Shown here: piece after piece, positions 1-5,811 of the stretch
Layout: every line of letters begins with the position of its first letter
Numbering within the stretch: position 1 is the stretch's first letter
From: Clostridiales bacterium
GTDB taxonomy: Bacteria; Bacillota; Clostridia; Lachnospirales; JAITVM01
Reading direction: 5' to 3'
DNA: 9,277 bases
Assembly (NCBI GenBank): GCA_031285815.1
Contig: JAITVM010000029.1
Coordinates: forward strand, 1 to 9,277
The notes under the pieces: model-generated
What the model was told of the DNA's origin: nothing
Seen by the model: only the letters and a program-made list of their open reading frames with translations
Database searches by the model: none
Translations under genes and position numbers: made by a program

Positions 1-822
1 AAGGCCGGCCTTTTGTATGCGGACAAGATTAGCACTGTTAGCGAAAATTATGCAAAAGAGGTACAGTCCCCTAGTTATGGGTATGGTATGGATGGCTTAT
101 TAAGGCAGCGTTCAAATGATTTTGTCGGCATAGTTAACGGGATAGACGATGTCCAAAATAACCCGGAAACAGATAAACGGATTTTTGCAAATTATAATAA
201 AGATGATTTTAGTAAAAAGCTTGAGAATAAACGCGGGTTACAAAAGATGCTTAACCTGCCGCAATCAGATGCGCCTATACTTAGCTTAGTCACAAGGCTT
301 GCCGACCAAAAAGGGCTGGACTTGATTGCGGTTTGCCTGGACGAGCTGATGGATAAAGATGTACAGCTTGTCGTTTTGGGCACCGGGGACGGGCGCTATG
401 AAAACCTATTTAAGCACTATGCATATAGGTTCCCAAATAAGATATCGGCAAATATATATTTTGATTCTGAACTTGCACAAAAAATTTATGCCGGCTCAGA
501 TATATTTTTAATGCCGTCAATGTTTGAGCCATGCGGCCTGGGGCAGCTTTTTGCTATGAGGTATGGCACAATCCCGGTTGCGAGGAAGACCGGCGGCCTA
601 TCTGATACTATCACGCATTATAATTTTGACACAATGGAAGGCACCGGCTTTTTATTTGAAGACTACCTTGCCAGCGGTTTAATGTGGGCTATTAACCAGT
701 CACTTAGGGCTTATTATGAAAAACCGCATTTTGAAAAATTGGTTCACAATGCTATGAGCCAAGATTTTTCCTGGAAAGCCAGTGCACAGAAATATATTGA
801 ATTATATAAATCGATGATTTAA
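1..822 (+). CDS. glgA: Glycogen synthase (ADP-glucose type), C-terminal part, truncated at window edge
   Basis: This enzyme transfers glucose from ADP-glucose to the growing alpha-1,4-glucan in cytoplasmic glycogen synthesis. The reading frame is open from base 1, so the true start lies upstream; 273 residues are visible and, against the family's usual length of about 480, some 200 N-terminal residues are missing. The fragment starts at the end of the N-terminal GT5 domain (ADKISTVSENYAKEV) and then holds the whole C-terminal GT-B domain. Visible hallmarks are IVNGID near residue 44, TRLADQKGLDL with the conserved Arg99 and Lys104, EPCGLGQ at 176-182 with the catalytic-site Glu176, and the TGGLSDT loop at 197-203. 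The aromatic residue usual before NPETD is replaced by Asn. The visible domain looks intact and functional. Other glg genes, if clustered, would lie to the left of the window. A weak hairpin follows the stop. Confidence 0.95.
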   Translation, partial: KAGLLYADKISTVSENYAKEVQSPSYGYGMDGLLRQRSNDFVGIVNGIDDVQNNPETDKRIFANYNKDDFSKKLENKRGLQKMLNLPQSDAPILSLVTRLADQKGLDLIAVCLDELMDKDVQLVVLGTGDGRYENLFKHYAYRFPNKISANIYFDSELAQKIYAGSDIFLMPSMFEPCGLGQLFAMRYGTIPVARKTGGLSDTITHYNFDTMEGTGFLFEDYLASGLMWAINQSLRAYYEKPHFEKLVHNAMSQDFSWKASAQKYIELYKSMI

Positions 823-850
823 ATTTATGAAACCTTTATAAATATAAAAT

Positions 851-875
851 AGCCCGGTTAACCTGGGCTCTTTAT
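851..875 (+). terminator. Possible weak terminator after glgA
   Basis: AGCCC/GGGCT plus GG/CC form a 7-bp stem with one bulged T and a TTAA loop (851-869), followed by CTTTATAATT. The U-run is short and interrupted, so termination is probably partial. It sits 28 bases after the glgA stop, which fits the end of a transcription unit. Confidence 0.45.
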
Positions 876-878
876 AAT
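873..878 (+). promoter_or_regulatory. Candidate -10 box for psuKG
   Basis: An exact TATAAT lies in the T-rich tail of the glgA hairpin. No good -35 is present at 16-18 bp (the expected position reads TAGCCC) and there is no TG extension, so this is only a candidate. If used, transcription would start near 885, just past the ATG at 883. That would exclude 883 as start codon and agree with initiation at 931. Confidence 0.3.
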
Positions 879-930
879 TAATATGGCGAATTTTTTGGGG
901 TGCGTAATGGGCTGCAAGGAAAATGGGATT

Positions 931-1875
931 ATGGCTTCAAGCAATATTAGCGCCAGCGGTTTTGTTACGGTAATCGGCGCTGCGAACATAGATATTATTG
1001 GCAGGTCTACAAATAGTATAATTTTGGAGGATTCTAACCCAGGGCATATTGAAACAGCGCCTGGCGGCGTTGGTAGGAATATAGCGGAAAATTTGGCTAG
1101 GCTGGGCGTTAATGTTAAAATGGTTTCGGCCCTTGCTGATGATATTTTTGGTAAGCAGATATTAGATATTTCTACTATGGCTGGCATAGATATGGGTTAT
1201 TGTTATAAAAAAGCAGGGGCTGGCTCATCAGTTTATTTAGCTATTTTAGATAATGCCGGCGAGATGAGGCTTGCATTATCTGACATGGCCCTTTTAGATG
1301 GGCTGCCGCTTGAATATTTATCCCAAATAGGCGGGGTTTTAAAAGAATCGCGGCTGATTGTTTTAGATGCATGTTTACGCGAAGAGGCCATAAGCTATAT
1401 TTTAGAAGCTCATAGTGGGATACCTGTTTTTTTGGACCCTGTCTCTGTTGGGAAATCTAAACATGTTAAAAACATAATAGGGCGCTTCCATACAATAAAA
1501 GTAAACCGCCTGGAGGCCGAATACCTTTCAGGTATTAAGGTTTGCTCCCCTAGTTCCGCAATTAAGGCGTGCGGGTATTTTATAAACCTAGGTGTTAAGC
1601 AGGTATTTTTATCGGATGGGGAAAGGGGCGTTTATTATGAATCCCCAGAAGGCGGCGGGCATTTTGGCTCAAGCCGGGTTGTGCCGGTTAATGCAACGGG
1701 TGCGGGCGACGCCTTTATGGCGGGGATTGTATACTGTTACCTTAATGGGTATGATATAGGCTTTACCACAAAATTTGCTACCGGCATGGCGCGGGTTGCC
1801 CTTTCTAGTATGGAGACAGTAAACCCACAAATATCTGTAAATAAAATTTATGAAGAAATGAGGAGTTTGATATGA
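931..1875 (+). CDS. psuK: Pseudouridine kinase (PfkB/ribokinase family)
   Basis: This PfkB-family kinase is predicted to phosphorylate pseudouridine to pseudouridine 5'-phosphate with ATP in the cytoplasm, the first step of pseudouridine breakdown. Counting from 931 it has 314 residues, normal for the family. It opens with VTVIGAANIDIIG (residues 12-24), has the glycine-rich GGVGRN at 45-50, a conserved NRLEAE at 192-197, and the PfkB C-terminal signature NATGAGDAF at 254-262, where Asp260 is the catalytic base. The frame is open to an ATG at 883, but that codon follows a hairpin directly and has no ribosome binding site. ATG 931 has AAGGA at 916-920, ten bases upstream, and brings the protein start close to the conserved core; ATG 907 (GGGG upstream) is an alternative. 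Pseudouridine is preferred over other PfkB substrates because the next gene is psuG, whose start overlaps this stop codon. Confidence 0.92.
   Translation: MASSNISASGFVTVIGAANIDIIGRSTNSIILEDSNPGHIETAPGGVGRNIAENLARLGVNVKMVSALADDIFGKQILDISTMAGIDMGYCYKKAGAGSSVYLAILDNAGEMRLALSDMALLDGLPLEYLSQIGGVLKESRLIVLDACLREEAISYILEAHSGIPVFLDPVSVGKSKHVKNIIGRFHTIKVNRLEAEYLSGIKVCSPSSAIKACGYFINLGVKQVFLSDGERGVYYESPEGGGHFGSSRVVPVNATGAGDAFMAGIVYCYLNGYDIGFTTKFATGMARVALSSMETVNPQISVNKIYEEMRSLI
1861..1865 (+). promoter_or_regulatory. psuG ribosome binding site inside the end of psuK
   Basis: AGGAG lies within the last codons of psuK, 6 bases before ATG 1872 and 9 before ATG 1875. The psuK stop (TGA 1873-1875) overlaps the psuG start as ATGA, so ribosomes finishing psuK can reinitiate on psuG. 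Confidence 0.75.
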
Positions 1876-2786
1876 TGATAGGGGATTATTTAGAAATAAG
1901 CCAGGAGGTTAAAGAAACGCTTCAAGGGGGCGGGCCTGTTGTGGCCTTAGAATCGACGATTATATCACATGGGTTTGATTACCCCGAAAATATGGAATGC
2001 GCTATTGAATGTGAACAGCGTATTAGGGCAAATGGGGCTATACCGGCCACAATTGCAATTATTAATGGGAAAATTAAAATTGGGCTTTCAAATCCTGAGA
2101 TAGAATACTTAGCTACAGAAAAAATAATTAAATGCAGCAGGCGCGATGTAGCATATGTCTTGTCGCAAGGTTTATCAGGCGCATCAACGGTAGCCGCTAC
2201 AATGATGTTCGCGGATATGGCAGGGATAAAAGTTTTTGCGACCGGAGGTACTGGCGGGGTTCATAGGGGCGCCCAGGAGACTTTTGATATATCGGCCGAC
2301 CTTGAGGAGCTGGCGAATACAAATGTGGCTGTTGTATGTGCAGGCTGCAAATCTATACTGGATATACCATTAACCCGGGAATATTTAGAGACAGCCGGCG
2401 TGCCGGTTGTCGGATATGATACAGATGATTTTCCGGGGTTTTATACAAGGGTGAGCGGTACGAAGGTTGACTATAATATAAATAGCATTGCCGGGCTGGC
2501 AAAAATGGTTAAGGCACACAATGATCTTGGCTTAAAAGGCGGGATGATAATAGCGAACCCGATACCGGCGCAGTATGAGGTTGATTACGGGTATATAACT
2601 GAAAAGGTAGAAGCAGCCCTTAAAGAAGCTGAAAGGGAAGGTATTTATGGCAAAGACACAACGCCATTTTTATTAGGTAAGCTTAAAAGCATAACGGAAG
2701 GGAAATCGGTTATTGCAAACAAGGCTTTGGTATACAATAATTCGGAAGTAGCTGCAAAAATAGCCTGCGAACTGTCAAAGCTTTAA
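1872..2786 (+). CDS. psuG: Pseudouridine-5'-phosphate glycosidase
   Basis: PsuG cleaves the C-C glycosidic bond of pseudouridine 5'-phosphate to give uracil and ribose 5-phosphate. The 304-residue protein has the usual family length and aligns end to end from memory with E. coli PsuG (YeiN). Conserved blocks are VVALESTIISHG (23-34, with Glu27), GAIPATIAIINGKIKIGLS, the GGTGGVHRGAQETFDISADL stretch near 131-150 with its metal and phosphate site residues, AGCKSILDI with Lys160 matching the lysine that forms the Schiff base with the sugar, and NPIPAQYE near residue 230. Two ATG codons stand in tandem (1872 and 1875); the AGGAG at 1861-1865 suits both, so the N-terminus is uncertain by one Met. 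The start overlaps the psuK stop, giving a two-gene operon. No nucleoside transporter or pseudouridine-specific regulator is seen beside it. Confidence 0.97.
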   Translation: MMIGDYLEISQEVKETLQGGGPVVALESTIISHGFDYPENMECAIECEQRIRANGAIPATIAIINGKIKIGLSNPEIEYLATEKIIKCSRRDVAYVLSQGLSGASTVAATMMFADMAGIKVFATGGTGGVHRGAQETFDISADLEELANTNVAVVCAGCKSILDIPLTREYLETAGVPVVGYDTDDFPGFYTRVSGTKVDYNINSIAGLAKMVKAHNDLGLKGGMIIANPIPAQYEVDYGYITEKVEAALKEAEREGIYGKDTTPFLLGKLKSITEGKSVIANKALVYNNSEVAAKIACELSKL

Positions 2787-2806
2787 TGTTTATCCCGTAA
2801 TTTTTT

Positions 2807-2831
2807 AAATTAAAAATAATTTTTTTAATTT
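2807..2831. repeat. A/T-only inverted repeat after psuG
   Basis: A perfect 10-bp inverted repeat, AAATTAAAAA (2807-2816) and TTTTTAATTT (2822-2831), has a 5-base spacer. With no G or C it would be a weak RNA structure. It may be chance in a very A/T-rich spacer. Confidence 0.4.
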
Positions 2832-2863
2832 GCCCAATCCTGGCTTCGCCGGGGTTGGGCAAA
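2829..2863 (+). terminator. Strong hairpin at the 3' end of the psuKG transcript, without a U-run
   Basis: An unbroken 16-bp stem pairs 2829-2844 with 2848-2863 around a TTC triloop. Two of the pairs, T2838-G2854 and T2841-G2851, are G-U wobbles only in plus-strand RNA; in minus-strand RNA they become A-C mismatches, so the element appears built for the psuG transcript. It is followed by A8 and preceded by a T-rich run, the reverse of a classical intrinsic terminator. It may stabilise or define the psuG mRNA end, or terminate by another mechanism. Confidence 0.55.
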
Positions 2864-2893
2864 AAAAATCCCTTAAAAATAAATTTTAAAGGA
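2861..2893 (-). terminator. Intrinsic terminator of the S1-domain gene
   Basis: Read on the minus strand, 2893 to 2869 forms a 10-bp stem (TCCTTTAAAA with TTTTAAGGGA, one U-G wobble) and a 5-base loop, followed directly by T8 (2868-2861). The hairpin begins 14 bases after the stop codon of the gene at 2908-3300. The stem is A/T-rich, but the long U-run makes it a good candidate. Confidence 0.75.
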
Positions 2894-2907
2894 AAAATTG
2901 TTGGCTA

Positions 2908-3300
2908 TCAACGCCTTTTATTACGTTTATTTAGGGAAGCTTGAAGCTCGTTGGAAAATTTTAAAAAATCCTTCATCTTATCTTCAAAATCCCCGCCCTG
3001 TTTTGGTTTATCGGAGAAAACCTTCCTCGGCTCTTGTTTAACTTCTTTTTCTGGTTTAGCGGCAGCTTCTTTTAAAGAAAGCGAAATTTTTGATTTTTCT
3101 GGGTCGATAGAAATAATTTTAACTTTAACTGTATCACCTACAGCCAAATATTCATTAATATCTTGAACGAAGTCAGAAGAAATATGGGATATATGCACAA
3201 GGCCATGGCGATTGTTAGGTAGCGATATAATCGCGCCGAATGGTTTGATTTTTACAACCTTACCTTCTACAATATTACCCAGCTCAATATTTTCAACCAT
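2908..3300 (-). CDS. S1-domain RNA-binding protein, YabR-like
   Basis: This is a 130-residue cytoplasmic RNA-binding protein. An S1 (OB-fold) domain covers about residues 6-78, with the usual GNIVEGKVVKIKPFGAII start, HGLVHIS at 32-38, and VGDTVKVKIISID leading to KISLSLKEA. A charged Lys/Glu/Pro linker (79-103) and a basic C-terminal helix (FEDKMKDFLKFSNELQ, ending KRNKRR) follow. This S1-linker-basic tail design matches Bacillus subtilis YabR and related small S1 proteins linked to ribosomes or RNA turnover; the exact role is not settled by sequence. The frame runs open to an ATG at 3363, but that upstream part contains the promoter. ATG 3300 has AGGAG 7 bases upstream (3312-3308) and gives the family N-terminus MVENIELGNIVEGKV. 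The gene has its own promoter and terminator, so it appears monocistronic. Confidence 0.9.
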   Translation of the reverse strand: MVENIELGNIVEGKVVKIKPFGAIISLPNNRHGLVHISHISSDFVQDINEYLAVGDTVKVKIISIDPEKSKISLSLKEAAAKPEKEVKQEPRKVFSDKPKQGGDFEDKMKDFLKFSNELQASLNKRNKRR

Positions 3301-3334
3301 GAGAACACTCCTATAATTTTGTATGCTAGAGATA

Positions 3335-3363
3335 ATTATACCATAAGTAAGCCACAAATACAA
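3335..3363 (-). promoter_or_regulatory. Promoter of the S1-domain gene
   Basis: On the minus strand, a perfect TATAAT (3340-3335) carries an extended -10 TG motif (TGGTATAAT). A partial -35, TTGTAT (3363-3358), lies 17 bp upstream. The predicted start near 3328 gives a leader of about 28 bases that contains the AGGAG site at 3312-3308. Confidence 0.7.
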
Positions 3364-3409
3364 AGGTTAATTGCGCGTATAGAAAAACAAAATACGCCGG
3401 GGCTTGGCA

Positions 3410-4192
3410 TTAACGTTCGCCTGTGGGTTCAGGGCTATAGGCCCAGCCGTTATCGTTGTGGTATATCATATTTTTTGTCATCCCGCCGTCTATTGTGATG
3501 TTTTGCCCGTCAATAAAATTTGATTTATTGCTGCAAAGAAAAAGTACTAATGACAATATATCTGTAGGGTCGCCTACACGCCCTGCTAAATGCTGCCTAC
3601 GGTCGGCAGGCGTATGTTCGTTTTCTTTAGTAAGTATATCGGTTTCTATCCATCCGGGGCTAATACAATTTACACGCACTTTGTTTTTTAAACTGGCAGC
3701 TAGGGCATGGGTTAGCGATACGATGGCACCTTTTGCAGCGGTATATGATTCTGTATCCGGCTGAGACATAAATGCGCGTGTCGAAGCTATGTTAACGATA
3801 CTGGAGTTTGGGGCAAAATTGTTTAAAAATAATTTTGCCAGGTAATAAGGGGCGGTTACGCCGGTTTTTAATACATAGTTAAAGTCATCAAAGCTGCATC
3901 CGGATAAAACCCCTTGTTTAGAAAGGCAGGCATTATTTATCAAGAAATTTATGTAATTAAACTTTTCAATAGTTTTGGAAGCAAAATCAACCAATGTATG
4001 CTCGTTGGATATGTCCCCCTGGTAAAACAAAACTTTAGAGCCCCCATATTTATCGTAGAGGATTTGTACACCGGAGTCGTCCTTATCTATGATTGCCGCC
4101 TTTGCCCCCTGGTTCAAAAAACCTTCAGCTATATGAAAGCCTATCCCGTTCGAACCGCCTGTAATTACACATACTTTATCTGAAAAGCCCAT
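3410..4192 (-). CDS. Short-chain dehydrogenase/reductase (SDR), substrate unknown
   Basis: This is a classical SDR of 260 residues, an NAD(P)-dependent oxidoreductase with a Rossmann fold. The dinucleotide loop TGGSNGIG is at 11-18, Asp60 of the GD motif contacts adenine, NNAC at 86-89 replaces the usual NNAG, and the catalytic residues are Ser137 (NIASTRAF), Tyr150 and Lys154 (YTAAK). SPGWIETDI (178-186) and the IDGQNITIDGGM block (227-238) follow the family pattern. Asp36 after the second strand (IIDKDD) suggests NAD(H) preference. The fourth tetrad residue, normally Asn, appears to be Gly111 in KTGVTAP. After GGM there is an extra polar tail of about 22 residues ending SPEPTGER. ATG 4192 has GGAGG at 4206-4202, about 9 bases upstream. 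No neighbour points to a substrate, so I do not name one; a FabG-like carbonyl reductase and a sugar or polyol dehydrogenase are both possible. Confidence 0.9.
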   Translation of the reverse strand: MGFSDKVCVITGGSNGIGFHIAEGFLNQGAKAAIIDKDDSGVQILYDKYGGSKVLFYQGDISNEHTLVDFASKTIEKFNYINFLINNACLSKQGVLSGCSFDDFNYVLKTGVTAPYYLAKLFLNNFAPNSSIVNIASTRAFMSQPDTESYTAAKGAIVSLTHALAASLKNKVRVNCISPGWIETDILTKENEHTPADRRQHLAGRVGDPTDILSLVLFLCSNKSNFIDGQNITIDGGMTKNMIYHNDNGWAYSPEPTGER

Positions 4193-4263
4193 CTATATCA
4201 CCCTCCATAGTATCCAACAAAAAACTGGTATGCTTTATAGCGCGTTTAATTGGCGCCATGATA

Positions 4264-4272
4264 ATTATAACA
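4264..4272 (-). promoter_or_regulatory. Candidate extended -10 promoter of the SDR gene
   Basis: On the minus strand the sequence reads TGTTATAAT, an exact -10 (4269-4264) with a TG extension. No clear -35 is seen at 17 bp. The predicted start near 4257 leaves a leader of about 65 bases before the SDR start. Confidence 0.45.
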
Positions 4273-4290
4273 AGATTTTTATAATGAGTA

Positions 4291-4318
4291 TAGACAAATA
4301 TAATTTTTCTGATATTAT
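4291..4318 (+). promoter_or_regulatory. Promoter of the rlmD-type gene
   Basis: TAGACA (4291-4296, one mismatch to the -35 consensus) and TATTAT (4313-4318, one mismatch to the -10) are separated by 16 bp. Transcription would start near 4325, and GAGGAGG at 4331-4337 then forms the ribosome binding site 5 bases before ATG 4343. The minus-strand SDR promoter lies about 20 bp to the left, giving a compact divergent region. Confidence 0.6.
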
Positions 4319-4342
4319 GGTTTTTAAAACGAGGAGGCGGGT

Positions 4343-5722
4343 ATGGCTAGAAAAATTATTGAGGCGGAAACCGAAATCACAAAGTTTAAATTCCCGAATA
4401 TTGGGGTTGGGGAATATGGCGGCATAGCAGTTAATATAAAGAATACGCTGCCTGGGCAAAAAGTTAAAGCAAGGATTGTTAAAAAGCGGCGGTCATATAT
4501 TGGGCAAGCAATAGAAAAAACCCAGGCGGCTGATTATGAAATAGAGCCGCTTTGCCCGGATTTTTTAAACTGCGGCAGTTGCACGTTTCAAAACAGAAGT
4601 TATGACAAAGAGCTGGATATTAAAAAAAATATGGTTTCAGATATTTTGAATGGTGCGGGTTTTAATTTAGGCTTTGATATAGCCCCTTCTATAGTGCCCT
4701 CACCGAAAATTAGCGGCTACAGAAATAAAATGGAATTTTCGTTTGGCGACAATGGCATAGGTTCGGATTTAGAACTTGGGATGCGTAAAATGGGCTCTTT
4801 TTATGAAGTTGTTACATCAAGGCATTGTAATATTATTGATAAGGATTTTAGGGAAATTTTGTTGGGTACATTAAATTTTTTTAGGGCTAATAACGAGCCT
4901 TTCTACCATAAAAAACTTCATACGGGCTCTTTAAGGCATTTAGTAATTAGGAAAGGCAGCTTTACTAACGAAATTTTTGTCAACCTAGTTACAGCCAGCG
5001 GTTTTGGGGCTGACATAGGGGCCTATGTTAATTTAATCAAAAGCCTTAATATAGAAGGGGAAATGGTTGGCATCTCACATACTATAAATAATTCATTATC
5101 AGATGTTGTAAAGGCTGACGGGTTTAATTTATTGTATGGGCGCAGTTATTTTTACGAACGGATAAATAATTTAATATTTAAAATTTCACCATTTTCGTTT
5201 TTTCAAACTAATTCCGCCGGGGCAGAGGTTTTATATAATACTGTTGTGGAGTTTGCGGGGGGCATAAGCGGGAAAGTTGTTTTCGACCTCTATTGCGGTA
5301 CAGGGGTTATTGCACAGATAGTGGCTAGGCACGCGAAAAAAGTTTATGGGGTAGAAATTATTGAGGAAGCAGTTGACGCCGCAATTGAGAATGCAAGCCT
5401 TAATAACTTAAATAACTGTGAATTTATCACAGGCGATGTGTTAAGGGTAGTTGATGGTTTAAATATTAAGCCAGATATTATTGTCCTTGACCCGCCACGG
5501 GACGGTGTGCACCCGAAAGCTTTGGAAAAAATAATTTCCTTTGGTGCGGAAACAATTATTTATGTAAGTTGTAAGCCGACTTCTTTAGCGCGGGATTTGC
5601 AAATTTTAATAGGGTCTGGCTATAATTTGCAAAAAATTAAATGCCACGATATGTTTCCGAGGACATACCATGTAGAGACAGTATGTTTATTGTCAGCAGC
5701 CCGGGATGGTTGTGAAATATGA
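4343..5722 (+). CDS. rlmD: 23S rRNA (uracil-5-)-methyltransferase, RlmD/RlmCD type
   Basis: This SAM-dependent enzyme makes 5-methyluridine in 23S rRNA. The 459-residue protein has a TRAM RNA-binding domain over about 1-58, then four cysteines for the [4Fe-4S] cluster (Cys71, Cys77, Cys80 in CPDFLNCGSC, and Cys162 in SRHCN). The methyltransferase domain shows SPFSFFQTN (282-290), the SAM motif DLYCGTGVI (315-323), DPPRDG at 383-388, the nucleophile Cys410 in YVSCKPTSLARD, and the general base Glu445 in HVETV. All catalytic residues are present. In Gram-positive bacteria one such enzyme (RlmCD) modifies both U747 and U1939 (E. coli numbering), whereas in E. coli RlmC and RlmD share the work; sequence by eye does not decide which applies, and a relaxed naming is advised. 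It is transcribed divergently from the SDR gene and has its own promoter and a strong GAGGAGG site. Confidence 0.93.
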   Translation: MARKIIEAETEITKFKFPNIGVGEYGGIAVNIKNTLPGQKVKARIVKKRRSYIGQAIEKTQAADYEIEPLCPDFLNCGSCTFQNRSYDKELDIKKNMVSDILNGAGFNLGFDIAPSIVPSPKISGYRNKMEFSFGDNGIGSDLELGMRKMGSFYEVVTSRHCNIIDKDFREILLGTLNFFRANNEPFYHKKLHTGSLRHLVIRKGSFTNEIFVNLVTASGFGADIGAYVNLIKSLNIEGEMVGISHTINNSLSDVVKADGFNLLYGRSYFYERINNLIFKISPFSFFQTNSAGAEVLYNTVVEFAGGISGKVVFDLYCGTGVIAQIVARHAKKVYGVEIIEEAVDAAIENASLNNLNNCEFITGDVLRVVDGLNIKPDIIVLDPPRDGVHPKALEKIISFGAETIIYVSCKPTSLARDLQILIGSGYNLQKIKCHDMFPRTYHVETVCLLSAARDGCEI

Positions 5723-5779
5723 CCCTGGTTGCCTGATATTTTGCGGATTCAGCTTGCAAAACATCAAACCGGGCTTTTG
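5723..5779 (+). terminator. Long bulged hairpin with CTTTTG tail between rlmD and trpD
   Basis: Starting one base after the rlmD stop, four paired blocks nest in order: CCC/GGG, GGTT/AACC, TGAT/ATCA and TTTTGC/GCAAAA (5723-5744 with 5756-5773). A bulged T, a bulged GCC and one A-C mismatch interrupt the stem, and the loop is 11 bases. CTTTTG follows. It may be a moderate rlmD terminator or an attenuator in the trpD leader; the U-run is short, so termination is likely incomplete. Confidence 0.5.
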
Positions 5780-5797
5780 ATATATAAGAAAATTTTT

Positions 5798-5802
5798 AGG
5801 AG
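5798..5802 (+). promoter_or_regulatory. Ribosome binding site that fixes the trpD start
   Basis: AGGAG abuts the in-frame ATG at 5803, leaving no spacing for that codon, but stands 9 bases before ATG 5812. This selects 5812 as the start. Confidence 0.75.
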
Positions 5803-5811
5803 ATGCGGGCA

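Noticed and set aside
823..930. Riboswitch or leader RNA upstream of psuK
   Set aside because: The spacer is about 100 bases, contains only one short hairpin and shows no motif of a known riboswitch class.
858..1187. Open minus-strand frame opposite the start of psuK
   Set aside because: It lies opposite the conserved PfkB N-terminal motifs and has no recognisable domain or promoter.
3375..3397. Inverted repeat GCGTAT/ATACGC after the SDR gene as a terminator
   Set aside because: The stem is only 6 bp with an 11-base loop and no U-run follows on the minus strand. SDR transcripts may read on into the S1 gene.
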